NCBI GenBank assembly: GCA_037442065.1
Contig: JBBIQZ010000001.1
Coordinates: 1-55,611 of the forward strand
Origin: JBBIQZ01 sp037442065
GTDB lineage: Bacteria; Patescibacteriota; CPR2_A; CG2-30-33-46
Direction: 5' to 3'
Length of the DNA: 55,611 nt
Below, one piece after another: positions 40,560 through 49,697 of this stretch; the first letter of the stretch is position 1, and the number at the start of each line of letters is the position of its first letter. The position numbers were made by a program, and so were the translations under genes. Under the pieces are notes generated by a model that saw only the letters and a program-made list of their open reading frames with translations, did not search any database and was not told the origin of the DNA.

Positions 40560-41654
40560 ATGTTTAGTTTACGAAAATTAAAAAATTTAGATTGGGTTTT
40601 AATATTTGTTGCTGTTTTTTTGCTGGCAGTGGGCATTATTGTAATTTACAGCACCACTTCGGAGGCAGCTGGTTTTAAAGATGCTAGAAACCAAATTATT
40701 TATGCCATTTTTGGTTTTCTCTTAATGTTCTTCTTAGCCTTTTTGGATTATCGCATATTTAAGTCTTTTACTCATATCCTTTATGTTTTAATGATCGGAT
40801 TATTGGTCGCTGTTTTGGTAATGGGGAAGATTTCTCATGGTTCAACTCGCTGGATAGATTTAGGATTTTTCCAGCTCCAGCCTTCAGAGATTGCCAAATT
40901 TGTTATGATAATTGTTTTGGCCAAGTTTTTCGCCCAAAAAAATGGCAAGGCCAGCCCGCTTTTTTTGCTTTTTGTATCCCTAGCTTACACATTAATTCCT
41001 GTTTTTTTAATTCTTGTACAGCCAGATTTAGGAACGGCCTTGGTTCTTATAGCAATATGGATGGGAATGGTTCTAGCGTCCTCTATCAAGAAAATCTATG
41101 TTTTTGGATTGGCTGTGGTCGCTTTGGCTTTTCTGCCTGTTATTTTTCAATTCTTAAAAGATTATCAAAAAAAACGTCTTTTGATTTTTCTAAACCCTTC
41201 CTCGGATCCCCAGGGAGCGGGTTATAATGTTTTGCAATCAATAATTTCTATTGGTTCCGGAAAATTGTTTGGCCGAGGGTTGGGAAATGGAACTCAGAGC
41301 CAGCTAAAATTTTTACCAGAAAGGCATACAGATTTTATTTTTGCGGTCTTAGGTGAAGAGTTGGGATTTTTAGGGGGAGCTATTCTTTTAATTTTATTTT
41401 TTATTTTAACTTTAAGAATTTTAAGGATTTCAAGATTTTCATCAGACGGTTTTGGGAGTTTTTTATCAATTGGTATTTCGGTTTGGATCTTATTTCAAAT
41501 TTTTGTAAATGTTGGAATGACTTTAGGGATTGCTCCGGTTACAGGAATTCCTTTACCTTTAATAAGCTATGGCGGAAGCTCGGTTATTATGATTTTAGCT
41601 TCTTTCGGCCTATTGCAAAGCGTCTTAAATCATAATAAAAAGTTAAAGTTTTAA
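40560..41654 (+). CDS. rodA: RodA/FtsW family peptidoglycan polymerase
   Basis: A 364-residue SEDS protein with about ten membrane helices, a peptidoglycan glycosyltransferase. Family motifs: STTSEAAGFKDARNQ near the start, LQPSEIAKFVMI, VQPDLGTALV, GLGNGTQSQLKFLPERHTDFIFAVLGEELGF and PLPLISYGGSS. The compact size and motif set resemble RodA (elongation) more than FtsW, but the two are hard to separate by sequence alone. It stands between ileS and rplU with no division gene beside it. Confidence 0.88.
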   Translation: MFSLRKLKNLDWVLIFVAVFLLAVGIIVIYSTTSEAAGFKDARNQIIYAIFGFLLMFFLAFLDYRIFKSFTHILYVLMIGLLVAVLVMGKISHGSTRWIDLGFFQLQPSEIAKFVMIIVLAKFFAQKNGKASPLFLLFVSLAYTLIPVFLILVQPDLGTALVLIAIWMGMVLASSIKKIYVFGLAVVALAFLPVIFQFLKDYQKKRLLIFLNPSSDPQGAGYNVLQSIISIGSGKLFGRGLGNGTQSQLKFLPERHTDFIFAVLGEELGFLGGAILLILFFILTLRILRISRFSSDGFGSFLSIGISVWILFQIFVNVGMTLGIAPVTGIPLPLISYGGSSVIMILASFGLLQSVLNHNKKLKF

Positions 41655-41709
41655 GGGTTTACTAATTTTATTTAATTTGCTAATATACTTTTATTAAACT
41701 AAAAAAGAA

Positions 41710-42141
41710 ATGGCTAAAACCAGTGAAGCCCCGAAACGCTTAGGAAGCTCTCGTGGGCAAGCAAAAGTTAAAACAGTAAAAAAAGAAACTTTAAACAAGA
41801 AGGTTCCTTTGGTAAAATCTCAAAAAACAGAAAAGCTGGCAGTTATTAAAGTTGGCGGGAAGCAATATAAGGTTAGAGAGGGGCAGGAGATTTTAGTTGA
41901 AAAGCAGGTAAAAAAAGAGGGAGAAACAATTAACTTTTTAGAAACTTTGCTTGTTTATGATAAAAACATTAAATTGGGCAACCCTTTTATAAAAGAAGCC
42001 AAAGTGGAAGGAAAAATTGTATCGCAAGAAAAAGGGCCAAAGGTTACTATTTTTAAAATGAAATCTAAAAAGAGATACAGAGTAAAGACCGGCCATCGCC
42101 AAAAATTAACTAAGGTAAAAATAGAAAAAATTTCTTTATAA
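41710..42141 (+). CDS. rplU: Large ribosomal subunit protein bL21 with N-terminal extension
   Basis: bL21, 143 residues. The conserved core starts at about residue 43 (KLAVIKVGGKQYKVREGQ) and ends with KRYRVKTGHRQKLTKVKI. The first ~42 residues are a basic, probably disordered extension not present in the ~103-residue standard protein. A TATACT at 41684-41689 gives a short leader of about 14 nt. rpmA (bL27), usually adjacent, is absent here. A terminator overlaps the stop codon. Confidence 0.93.
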   Translation: MAKTSEAPKRLGSSRGQAKVKTVKKETLNKKVPLVKSQKTEKLAVIKVGGKQYKVREGQEILVEKQVKKEGETINFLETLLVYDKNIKLGNPFIKEAKVEGKIVSQEKGPKVTIFKMKSKKRYRVKTGHRQKLTKVKIEKISL

Positions 42142-42168
42142 AAATTTCCACTTATAGTGGAAATTTTT
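42141..42168 (+). terminator. Intrinsic terminator after rplU
   Basis: AAAATTTCCACT (42141-42152) pairs with AGTGGAAATTTT (42156-42167), 3-nt loop, then Ts. The A tract on the left makes it potentially bidirectional. It includes the last base of the rplU stop. Confidence 0.9.
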
Positions 42169-42206
42169 AATTAAGAATCTCGGCGGTTAATAGGTAAAAT
42201 AAAATC

Positions 42207-42235
42207 TTGTAAGCAAAACTCCCCCTTGTTAAAAT
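42207..42235 (+). promoter_or_regulatory. Promoter of parAB
   Basis: TTGTAA at 42207-42212 and TAAAAT at 42230-42235, spacer 17; an AAAGGAG site follows at about 42240-42246. Confidence 0.7.
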
Positions 42236-42252
42236 AGAAAAAAGGAGAGCAA

Positions 42253-43017
42253 ATGGCAAATATCTTAGCGGTTGTAAATCAAAAAGGAGGAGTGGGCAAA
42301 ACTACTACTTCAGTTAATTTGTCTGCCTTTTTAGCTAGAGAAGGAAAACCAACCCTACTTATTGATATTGATCCTCAAGGTAATGCCACTTCGGGTATTG
42401 GTGTTTCTTCCGAATCTATAAAATCAACAATTTATGATGTCATTGCTCATAAAACTCATCCTACCTCGGCAATATCTTTAACCCCTGTTAGGGGTCTTCA
42501 TATTATTCCTTCCACCGAAGATTTAGCCGGCGCCGAAGTAGAATTAGTAAATTTTCCTAGAAGAGAATTTAGGCTAAAAGAAGCCCTTTTTCAAATATTT
42601 GAGAATTATAATTATATTGTTATTGATTGTCCTCCCAGCTTGGGTCTTTTGACGGTAAATGCCTTAACAGCCGCTTCTAAAGTTATTATTCCGGTCCAAT
42701 GCGAATACTATGCCTTAGAAGGTTTAGGTAATCTTTTAAAAACTTTAACTTTAATAAGAAATTCTTTAAATCCTGACCTTAAGATAGAAGGCGCTTTGTT
42801 AACTATGCATGATAAAAGATTAAAAATTTCCCACAGAGTTTTAGAGGAAGTAAGGGAAAATTTTCCCGGACCGGTTTTTGAAACAATTATTCCCAGAAGT
42901 GTTCGTTTGGCAGAAGCGCCAAGTTTTGGCAAGTCAATTTTTTCGTATGATATTTTTTCAACCGGCGCCAGAGCCTATAAAAATTTAGCAAAGGAGGTCA
43001 TAGAAAGTGGAAGATAA
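42253..43017 (+). CDS. parA: Chromosome partitioning ATPase ParA (Soj)
   Basis: ParA, 254 residues, a deviant Walker ATPase that moves ParB-bound origins. NQKGGVGKTTTSVNLS (about 9-24) is the Walker A with signature lysine; LLIDIDPQGNATSG, YIVIDCPPSLGLLTVNAL and VQCEYYALEGLGNL follow. It overlaps parB by 11 bp. parAB usually lies near the replication origin, but no dnaA or gidAB genes are visible here. Confidence 0.96.
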   Translation: MANILAVVNQKGGVGKTTTSVNLSAFLAREGKPTLLIDIDPQGNATSGIGVSSESIKSTIYDVIAHKTHPTSAISLTPVRGLHIIPSTEDLAGAEVELVNFPRREFRLKEALFQIFENYNYIVIDCPPSLGLLTVNALTAASKVIIPVQCEYYALEGLGNLLKTLTLIRNSLNPDLKIEGALLTMHDKRLKISHRVLEEVRENFPGPVFETIIPRSVRLAEAPSFGKSIFSYDIFSTGARAYKNLAKEVIESGR

Positions 43018-43888
43018 TATTTTAGGGAAAGGATTAAAATCTTTAATTCCCGATGAGGTTAAAGAAGGTTTAAAAACAAAAGAAAATGTTTTGTATCTTA
43101 AGGTTTCAGAGATAGACATAGACGAGCACCAGCCAAGGAAAACTCTTGATACTGTCAAAATAAAAGAACTTGCCCAATCAATTAAGGAACACGGAATAAT
43201 TCAGCCACTAGTTGTTTCTAGAAACAAAGACGGCAGTTTTCATTTAATAGCCGGACAAAGGAGATTAAGGGCGGCCGAAGAAGCCGGACTTTTGGAAGTG
43301 CCGGCGATTGTTAAGGATGTTGGAGCATCCCAGAAACTGGAAATGTCTTTGATAGAAAACATTCAAAGAGAAAATTTAGATCCCTTAGAGGAGGCCGAAG
43401 CCTATCAAGTACTTGTAAAAAAATTTAATTTAAAGACGCCTGAAATTGCTAAAAAAGTTGGTAAAGGCGAAAGTACGATTAACAACTCCATAAGACTTTT
43501 GGGGCTGCCCCAAGAAGCTAAAGATGCCTTAAGGCAGGACCTTTTAACTATGGGTCATGCCAGAGCAATATTAACTTTGCCCAAAGAAGAACAGCTAAAA
43601 ATTTTACCAGAGATTAGAGCAAAAAGGCTTACGGTAAGAGATATTGAGGATTGGGCCAAAAATTATCATGATAAAAAAGACCCTAAAAAAGAACAGGAAG
43701 TTGATGATTTTCAAATATATCTTTCCCAAATTTCTGGCGATTTAAGAGAAATTTTTCAGACCAAAGTCGTTTTAAAGAAAAAAGGAAAAGGCGGCGAGGT
43801 CATAATAGATTTTTATTCAAAAGAAGAATTAGAACGTTTGCTAGAGCTTTTTAAACAGCTTAAGAATTATATTGCGGATGGGGAATAA
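43007..43888 (+). CDS. parB: Chromosome partitioning protein ParB (Spo0J)
   Basis: ParB, 293 residues, the CTP-dependent clamp that loads at parS. An N-terminal ParB/Srx domain (LIAGQRRLRAAEEAG, SLIENIQRENLDPLEEAEAY) is followed by the helix-turn-helix (TPEIAKKVGKGESTINNSIRLL) and a C-terminal dimerisation domain. The start is GTG at 43007 with AAAGGAGG upstream. Its last 29 bp overlap the end of lepB on the other strand. I saw no perfect parS palindrome in the window. Confidence 0.95.
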   Translation: MEDNILGKGLKSLIPDEVKEGLKTKENVLYLKVSEIDIDEHQPRKTLDTVKIKELAQSIKEHGIIQPLVVSRNKDGSFHLIAGQRRLRAAEEAGLLEVPAIVKDVGASQKLEMSLIENIQRENLDPLEEAEAYQVLVKKFNLKTPEIAKKVGKGESTINNSIRLLGLPQEAKDALRQDLLTMGHARAILTLPKEEQLKILPEIRAKRLTVRDIEDWAKNYHDKKDPKKEQEVDDFQIYLSQISGDLREIFQTKVVLKKKGKGGEVIIDFYSKEELERLLELFKQLKNYIADGE

Positions 43889-44624
43889 TTTTTATATCTT
43901 GGGGCGGCCAAAAAACAAACCAAGCCTTACCGATAATATCTTTTCTTGGTAAAAGTCCCCATGATCTTGAGTCTGAACTCCCGCCAGGCAATCTGTTATC
44001 TCCAACAACAAAATACTCATCTTTACCAATATTCCATTCTTGGTCTCCTTCTTCCGAAACTTGGTTTAGGTAGGGAATGTAGTTTTCTTTTAGCTCTCTC
44101 CCGTTTGTGTAGATTTTTTTGTCTTTAATTTGGATCTTTTCGCCGGGCAATCCAATAACTCTTTTAATATAATTTTCTCTTGGGTCGCGAGGAAATTTAA
44201 AAACAATAATATCTCCTCTTTGGGGGCTAAAACCAAGTTTGTAGGAGATTTCGTTAATAATTATATAATTGTTGTTTTGAAGGTTCGGTTCCATGCTTTC
44301 GCCTTTTATTAAAAATGGCTGAACCACAAAGAATCTTATTGTTAAGGCGATGACACTGATTACTAAAAGGGTATAAGCAATCTCAAACCATAATAAAAAA
44401 TACTCTTTTACTTTTTCTTGAATTTTGTAAGACCAGGTAGTTAAAGTTACAACTAAATAAAAAGCTGTTATTAAAAAGCCGGCAAACCCTAAGACAAATA
44501 AAGCCTTAGAGATATTTGGATATTCTAAAGATAAAATGTATCCAAAAGTTATAAAGCCTAAAGCCAGCAAAAAAGAAAAAAGAGTCTTTATGATTGTTGG
44601 CTCTTTGTTAATCTTTTCTTCCAT
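43860..44624 (-). CDS. lepB: Signal peptidase I
   Basis: A 254-residue type I signal peptidase. The N-terminal ~100 residues contain about three membrane helices (about 12-32, 38-60, 78-100), more than the one or two of most enzymes. The catalytic dyad is Ser110 in GESMEPNL and Lys154 in NYIKRVIGLPG; VVGDNRLPGGSSDSR is the third family box. It is convergent with parB, overlapping it by 29 bp. Upstream on its strand, TTAAAAT close to the ATG suggests a very short or absent leader. Confidence 0.94.
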   Translation of the reverse strand: MEEKINKEPTIIKTLFSFLLALGFITFGYILSLEYPNISKALFVLGFAGFLITAFYLVVTLTTWSYKIQEKVKEYFLLWFEIAYTLLVISVIALTIRFFVVQPFLIKGESMEPNLQNNNYIIINEISYKLGFSPQRGDIIVFKFPRDPRENYIKRVIGLPGEKIQIKDKKIYTNGRELKENYIPYLNQVSEEGDQEWNIGKDEYFVVGDNRLPGGSSDSRSWGLLPRKDIIGKAWFVFWPPQDIKIIPHPQYNS

Positions 44625-44683
44625 TAAATTAATTTTAACAACTTTTTCTTTTTACGTCTACTTTCTTTACTATTATTTTTTTA

Positions 44684-44692
44684 TGTTATAAT
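44684..44692 (+). promoter_or_regulatory. Extended -10 promoter of the LCP gene
   Basis: TGTTATAAT at 44684-44692 is an extended -10 box; the -35 region is weak. It gives a leader of about 50 nt. Confidence 0.6.
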
Positions 44693-44750
44693 AGTTTCAT
44701 TGTATAAACTTAAGTTTTGTTTCTCAAAATTCAAGGACTAAAATTTAAAC

Positions 44751-46103
44751 ATGGATTTGTCATTAAACTTACCATCAAACCCCAGAGATCAGGAAATATC
44801 TTTTAGGAAGAAACTATGGTGGGAAATTCCTTTGGGCATTGTTTTAGGATTAATTATAGCCACCGGCGGCCTTTTAGCCTATAAAGCTTTTTTAGCCACC
44901 AAAAAGGTAGTAACCCAAAATATTTCCGGAGGAGCACCAGCTCTCTTAGATAAGGTAAGTCCTAGAGAATTAAAAGGTGAGGGAGATGGTCGGATTAATA
45001 TCCTGCTTTTAGGAATGGGCGGCGAGGGCCATTCGGGCGCATACCTAACTGATTCGATAATGGTAGCAAGTATTGATCCTAAAACCAAAAAAGTGGCAAT
45101 GCTTTCTATTCCTCGTGATCTTTATATTTATATCCCTAAAAGCGGCTACAATAGAATTAATACGATGTATGAGTATGGAGAATTAAACAAGGCTCCTGGC
45201 GGAGGGTTGGCTTTTTCTAAAGAAGTAGTTTCTGATTTACTAGATATAAACATCCATTATGCGGCTGCAGTTGATTTTAATGCTTTCAAAGATATTGTTG
45301 ATGCTTTAGATGGAGTGACGGTTAATGTTCCTAGAGACTTGGTGGACACCGAATATCCGGCTTCCGAAAATGGACCCTATACAACTATCCGGTTTAAAAA
45401 AGGAATGCAAGAAATGAATGGAGATAAAGCTTTAAAATATGCTCGTTCCAGGCATTCAACTTCTGACTTTGATAGAGCCGAAAGACAGCAGTTGGTCCTT
45501 ATGGGTATTAAAGAAAAAGCTTTTAAAATAGAAACTATCTTAAATCCTGTTAAAATATCCTCTTTAATAGACGCTTTAGGCAATCACTTAAAAATAGATT
45601 TCCAGCTTTGGGAAATTCAGCGTCTAATAGATATTGCAAGAGATATAAGCCCCGATAATGTGGTAAGTAAGGTAATAAGCGGTGACGAAGGTTTAGTAAC
45701 AACAAAAATGATTAATGGGATGTCGGTTGTTGTTCCTCAAAGCGGTGATTATTCAGAGATTAGAAAGTTTGCTCACGAACTGTTTGTTGATTCCTATATA
45801 ACCGACGAAAATGCCTCTGTAGAAATATTAAACGGCACAAAAAATTCCGCCTCAGCCAAGAAATTAAGTTCTTTTCTAAAATCTTACAACTACAACATTT
45901 CCAGGGTTGACAATGCTGACAAATCGGACTATAAAAATACCATTATTTATGATAATACCAAGGGAAAAAAACCTTATACTGTAGAATTTCTAAAGAAGCG
46001 TTTTAGTAAACTTGGCTTAAGTCCTCAGATAAAGTATGATTACAAAGATTCCAATGCTGATATTGTCATAATTATAGGGAGTGATTATAAAGGAAACTCA
46101 TAA
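44751..46103 (+). CDS. LytR-CpsA-Psr (LCP) family protein with LytR_C domain
   Basis: A 450-residue envelope protein: short cytoplasmic N terminus, one membrane helix (about residues 28-50), an extracytoplasmic LCP domain (about 80-265, with LLLGMGGEGHSGAYLTDSIM, LSIPRDLYIYIP, YARSRHSTSDFDRAERQQ) and a C-terminal LytR_C domain (about 355-447, VEILNGTKNSASAKKL). LCP enzymes transfer undecaprenyl-linked polymers to peptidoglycan. The catalytic Arg and Asp residues are present. The next gene begins inside its last 23 bp. Confidence 0.92.
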   Translation: MDLSLNLPSNPRDQEISFRKKLWWEIPLGIVLGLIIATGGLLAYKAFLATKKVVTQNISGGAPALLDKVSPRELKGEGDGRINILLLGMGGEGHSGAYLTDSIMVASIDPKTKKVAMLSIPRDLYIYIPKSGYNRINTMYEYGELNKAPGGGLAFSKEVVSDLLDINIHYAAAVDFNAFKDIVDALDGVTVNVPRDLVDTEYPASENGPYTTIRFKKGMQEMNGDKALKYARSRHSTSDFDRAERQQLVLMGIKEKAFKIETILNPVKISSLIDALGNHLKIDFQLWEIQRLIDIARDISPDNVVSKVISGDEGLVTTKMINGMSVVVPQSGDYSEIRKFAHELFVDSYITDENASVEILNGTKNSASAKKLSSFLKSYNYNISRVDNADKSDYKNTIIYDNTKGKKPYTVEFLKKRFSKLGLSPQIKYDYKDSNADIVIIIGSDYKGNS

Positions 46104-46869
46104 AAATTTAGGGAAAGCTGATCTTCATATTCATAGTTCTTACAGCTATGATGGTTTTTCTAAGCCCGAAGCAATTTTAAAAGAAGCTTCTAAGGCGGGT
46201 CTTGATGTTATTGCTATAACCGATCACGAAGAGGTAAAGGGGGCTAAAGAAGCAGAAAAACTGGAGAAAAAATATGGAGTAGAGGTAATAGTTGGTGAAG
46301 AAATTTTAACAAACGAAGGCGAAGTTTTGGGTCTTTTTCTAAAAGAGAAGGTTAAACCTGGCAAAACTTTAAAAGAAACAGTTAAAGAAATTCATAAACA
46401 AGGCGGCTTAGTGGTAATTCCTCATCCATTTTCTTGGTTTCCTTTAACAAGGCCGCCAATAGGCATTAAAAGTTTATATAAATTAGTAAAAGATCGAGAT
46501 ATTTCCCCAGATGCCATAGAAGTTTTAAATGCTACTCCAATGGGAAAATATACAATCGAAAGAAATAAAAGAGTAAACGAAAAGATTTTTAGCCTTGCCG
46601 AAGTAGGCGGAAGCGATGCTCATATTGAACAGCATGTCGGTATGGGAGTTACTCTTTTCCCCGGTAAAACAAAAGAGGATTTAAAAGCGGCTATCTTAAA
46701 GAAAGAAACTAAAGTTTCCGGCGGCTTTATTTCTAGAGCAGAGCACGCCCGTGTTATTAAAAAGAATATTGTTAAGATTGGAAAAAAGATAGGAAAATCG
46801 GCTGGCAGGAAACTCTTAAAGCCTTATTACAAGCTAAAAGAATCCATAAATCATCGTCTAGATCATTAA
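46081..46869 (+). CDS. PHP domain phosphoesterase
   Basis: A 262-residue PHP-fold metal-dependent phosphoesterase. Metal ligands: ADLHIHSSYSYDG (His16, His18), ITDHEEVKG, GEEI, IPHPFSW and GGSDAHIEQHVG. Its closest functional analogues are stand-alone PHP proteins of the TrpH/YciV type acting on nucleotides; the substrate is not fixed by sequence. A Lys-rich C-terminal tail of about 40 residues is extra. The start is GTG at 46081, overlapping the LCP gene by 23 bp. Confidence 0.85.
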   Translation: MIIKETHKNLGKADLHIHSSYSYDGFSKPEAILKEASKAGLDVIAITDHEEVKGAKEAEKLEKKYGVEVIVGEEILTNEGEVLGLFLKEKVKPGKTLKETVKEIHKQGGLVVIPHPFSWFPLTRPPIGIKSLYKLVKDRDISPDAIEVLNATPMGKYTIERNKRVNEKIFSLAEVGGSDAHIEQHVGMGVTLFPGKTKEDLKAAILKKETKVSGGFISRAEHARVIKKNIVKIGKKIGKSAGRKLLKPYYKLKESINHRLDH

Positions 46870-46880
46870 ACGAGTCGCTC

Positions 46881-47639
46881 ATGGGTTTTTCTTTTGAAAA
46901 AAAGACATTTTTAACTATTTTCTTAATCACTTTAGGGTTAGAGTTTAGCGTTTTTTACCCAAGTTTGATTTTGCTGTTTTTGTTTTTAGGAACTCTATTT
47001 TTAGTTTTTGCCTTGTCAAAAATCCTTAAAATAAAACCGGAAGAAAAAGGTTTGTATCCCGTTTTTGTTTTACCTGTAGTTTTATTGGCGGAGGCTTTTG
47101 TTTTTCTTAAGATTATCCCTCTTAATTCTTTAAAACACCTTTTTATCTTTGGTTTTAGCTTGCTGCTTTACTTGGTCATAACTTCTCTCAAAGCATTAAA
47201 AAGCCATATCCTTTCTTATTCGCTAATTATTTTTAATATTTTAACAATGGCTTATCTGCTTTCGGCATTTTTTGCCTATGTTATTTTGTATAATTTTTAT
47301 TTAGTACTTGATTTGTCTTCTTGGATTACAATGTTGGCTGTTTTTCTATTAACTTTTCTATTTTGCCAATTTAATTTATGGCGAAGCGATCTTTTAAGAA
47401 CGGATTCTAAAGCTTATGCATTTATTTTATCTTTAATTCTAATGGAAGTTTTTTGGGCTTTGACTTTTTGGCCTCTTTTAGCTTTGTCATCGGGGTTGGT
47501 TTTGTTTTTGGTTTATTATATTTTTTCCGATATATTTAACCTATTATTAAAGAAGTCTTTAAATCGAAAAAACCTACTTGGGCAAGTAATTGTTCCTTCT
47601 GTAGTTTTGGTTATTTTTTTAATGTCTCAAAGGTGGTAA
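46881..47639 (+). CDS. Polytopic membrane protein, unknown
   Basis: A 252-residue protein that is almost entirely hydrophobic, with about seven or eight predicted membrane helices and short basic loops (KILKIKPEEKG, KALKSH, KKSLNRKN). I recognise no family motif. It follows the PHP gene after 11 bp and precedes htrA, so it may be part of the same envelope-related run. No signal peptide or soluble domain is visible. Confidence 0.8.
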   Translation: MGFSFEKKTFLTIFLITLGLEFSVFYPSLILLFLFLGTLFLVFALSKILKIKPEEKGLYPVFVLPVVLLAEAFVFLKIIPLNSLKHLFIFGFSLLLYLVITSLKALKSHILSYSLIIFNILTMAYLLSAFFAYVILYNFYLVLDLSSWITMLAVFLLTFLFCQFNLWRSDLLRTDSKAYAFILSLILMEVFWALTFWPLLALSSGLVLFLVYYIFSDIFNLLLKKSLNRKNLLGQVIVPSVVLVIFLMSQRW

Positions 47640-47681
47640 GCGGATTAGGGATAAATAATCTTTATTTCAGGAAATTTTTTG

Positions 47682-47687
47682 TATAAT
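47682..47687 (+). promoter_or_regulatory. -10 box of htrA
   Basis: A perfect TATAAT at 47682-47687, with no good -35. An AGGAGGG ribosome-binding site follows at about 47709-47715. Confidence 0.5.
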
Positions 47688-47720
47688 ATAAATAATAAGA
47701 TTTAGTTTAGGAGGGCGGTA

Positions 47721-48851
47721 ATGAACCTTAGCCGTAAGTGGATTATCTTTATTGTAATCATAAGCTTTATTTCCGGAATTATAGGCGGAGGAGTTTTTGA
47801 TAAAATTTTAATGCCTTACATAAAAAAATATTTAAGTAAAGATAGTAATGTTTCCATAAATGAAAATGTAGAAAAGATAACTGTCCAGGAAGATTCAAAA
47901 GTCATTGATGTTTCAAAAAAAGTAAGTCCTTCGGTTGTCAGTATCGTGGCTTCAACAAATATTATCGACTTCTTCGGTGACGTCTCTAAGCAAGAAGGAA
48001 GGGGAACGGGATTTATCTTAACTTCCGACGGGATAATTCTAACCAATAAGCATGTAGCTTCAAATAAAAATGCCGATTACACAGTTTTTACTTCTGATGG
48101 AAAAGATTATAAAGCAAAGGTTTTAACCACGGATCCTTTATACGATTTGGCGATTATTAAAATAGATGCCAAAGATTTAAAAGTGGTTGATTTGGGAGAC
48201 TCGGAGGATTTAGCGGTTGGTCAGCGGGTAGTGGCTATTGGTAATGCCTTGGGAGAATTTGACAATACCGTAACAACAGGCGTCATTTCGGCCAAAGGAA
48301 GGCCGCTTGTTGCTTCGGATTCTTCTGGCAACGGGCAAGAATTATTAGAAGGGTTACTGCAAACCGATGCCGCTATAAACCCGGGGAATTCCGGCGGGCC
48401 TTTAGTAAATTTAGAAGGCCAGGTTATCGGCATCAATACTGCAATGGCTAACGCAGAAAATATCGGGTTTGCCATTCCTATAAATTTTGCCAAACCAGCA
48501 ATAGATTCGGCATTAAAAACTGGGAAAATTGTAAGGCCGGTGATGGGGGTTAGGTATATCTCAATAACAAAAGACGTAGCGGCTTTAAACGATTTACCTC
48601 GTGACAAAGGAGCTTGGCTTAACACCGGTTCTAAAGGTTCCCCGGCAATTGTTCCAGGCGGGCCAGCAGATAAAGCCGGTCTTAAAGAGGGAGATATTAT
48701 TGTCAAAGTTGGGGGTCAGGAAATAGATAAGAGCCACGGATTGGCAATGGTTATTCAAAATTATAAACCCGGCGACCAAGTTGAAGTTGCTTATTTAAGG
48801 GACGGACAAGAAAATAAGACAAAGGTAACCTTGTCGCAGGTTTCAGACTAA
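47721..48851 (+). CDS. htrA: HtrA/DegP-type serine protease with PDZ domain
   Basis: A 376-residue membrane-anchored protease. One N-terminal helix (about residues 7-25), a trypsin-like domain with the triad His111 (LTNKHVAS), Asp142 (YDLAIIKID) and Ser224 (NPGNSGGP), and a single C-terminal PDZ domain (about 275-370, with GGPADKAGLKEGDIIVKVGG). It acts outside the membrane in envelope protein quality control. Its last 9 bp overlap the end of prmC on the opposite strand. Confidence 0.94.
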   Translation: MNLSRKWIIFIVIISFISGIIGGGVFDKILMPYIKKYLSKDSNVSINENVEKITVQEDSKVIDVSKKVSPSVVSIVASTNIIDFFGDVSKQEGRGTGFILTSDGIILTNKHVASNKNADYTVFTSDGKDYKAKVLTTDPLYDLAIIKIDAKDLKVVDLGDSEDLAVGQRVVAIGNALGEFDNTVTTGVISAKGRPLVASDSSGNGQELLEGLLQTDAAINPGNSGGPLVNLEGQVIGINTAMANAENIGFAIPINFAKPAIDSALKTGKIVRPVMGVRYISITKDVAALNDLPRDKGAWLNTGSKGSPAIVPGGPADKAGLKEGDIIVKVGGQEIDKSHGLAMVIQNYKPGDQVEVAYLRDGQENKTKVTLSQVSD

Positions 48852-49697
48852 ATTGTTATTAGAGATTTTTACTACTCGGTCTATTCCAGAGTAGTCTTTT
48901 AAAAACTCGATCTTAGAAGCTGGCATAATTCTTTTAACTATATTTTTGATGGTTGTTTTTTGCCCTTTACCGATTTCTAAAAAAGCCACCCCTTTAGGTT
49001 TTAATTTTTGGCTGATCTCTAAAATTAATTTTTCAAAAAAATTTTCTTTCAGGTAAAGGGCGACTTGAGGTTCAAATTTTACCTCAGCCGAAACCTTTTC
49101 GTCTCTTGATACATAAGGCGGGTTGGAAAGTATAATATCAAAATTTTGCTTAAAAGGTCTTAAAATATTTCCTTTAAGAAATTTAATTTTAGAGACGACT
49201 TTATGCTTTCTAGCATTTACTTTTGCAACTTCTAAAGCTCTTTTAGAAATATCGCTGGCATAAATCTTGCAATTTTTTAAATTTTTAGCGACTGAAATTG
49301 CGATACATCCAGAACCCGTCCCAATATCAGCTATTGTTGTTTTTCTCTTGTTTTTTGTTTCTTGTTTTTTGTTTACTGCTTGTAGAACTTGTTCTACAAG
49401 CAGTTCGGTTTCCGGTCGGGGAATTAAAACCCGCTTATCAACATAAAAATCCAAACCATAAAATTCTCTATTTTTAGTTAAATAAGCAACTGGTTCGTGT
49501 TTTTTGCGGCGGTTGATTAGTTCTTTGTATTTTTTTAAGCTTAAGCCTTTAAGCTTCAGGTCATCGTTTAGATAAATCCATTCCTTAGGTTTTTTCAAAA
49601 CAAAAGATAATAAAACCAAAGCGTCCAGCTTTGCAGTTTGTAGCCCAGCATTTTTTAAGGTTGATTCTTTGTCACTTAAAGCTTCTTTTACTAACAT
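48843..49697 (-). CDS. prmC: Release factor glutamine methyltransferase PrmC
   Basis: PrmC (HemK), 284 residues, methylates the Gln of the GGQ motif of release factors, using S-adenosylmethionine. An N-terminal helical domain is followed by the methyltransferase domain with IADIGTGSGCIAISVA, the catalytic NPPY in LSNPPYVSRDE and LEIGKGQ. It is directly downstream of its substrate gene prfA with a one-base TAATG overlap, and convergent with htrA (9-bp overlap). Confidence 0.95.
   Translation of the reverse strand: MLVKEALSDKESTLKNAGLQTAKLDALVLLSFVLKKPKEWIYLNDDLKLKGLSLKKYKELINRRKKHEPVAYLTKNREFYGLDFYVDKRVLIPRPETELLVEQVLQAVNKKQETKNKRKTTIADIGTGSGCIAISVAKNLKNCKIYASDISKRALEVAKVNARKHKVVSKIKFLKGNILRPFKQNFDIILSNPPYVSRDEKVSAEVKFEPQVALYLKENFFEKLILEISQKLKPKGVAFLEIGKGQKTTIKNIVKRIMPASKIEFLKDYSGIDRVVKISNNNLV

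Noticed and set aside
42170..44640. Replication origin or parS site near parAB
   Set aside because: I found no dnaA, no DnaA-box cluster and no parS-like 16-bp palindrome in these gaps.
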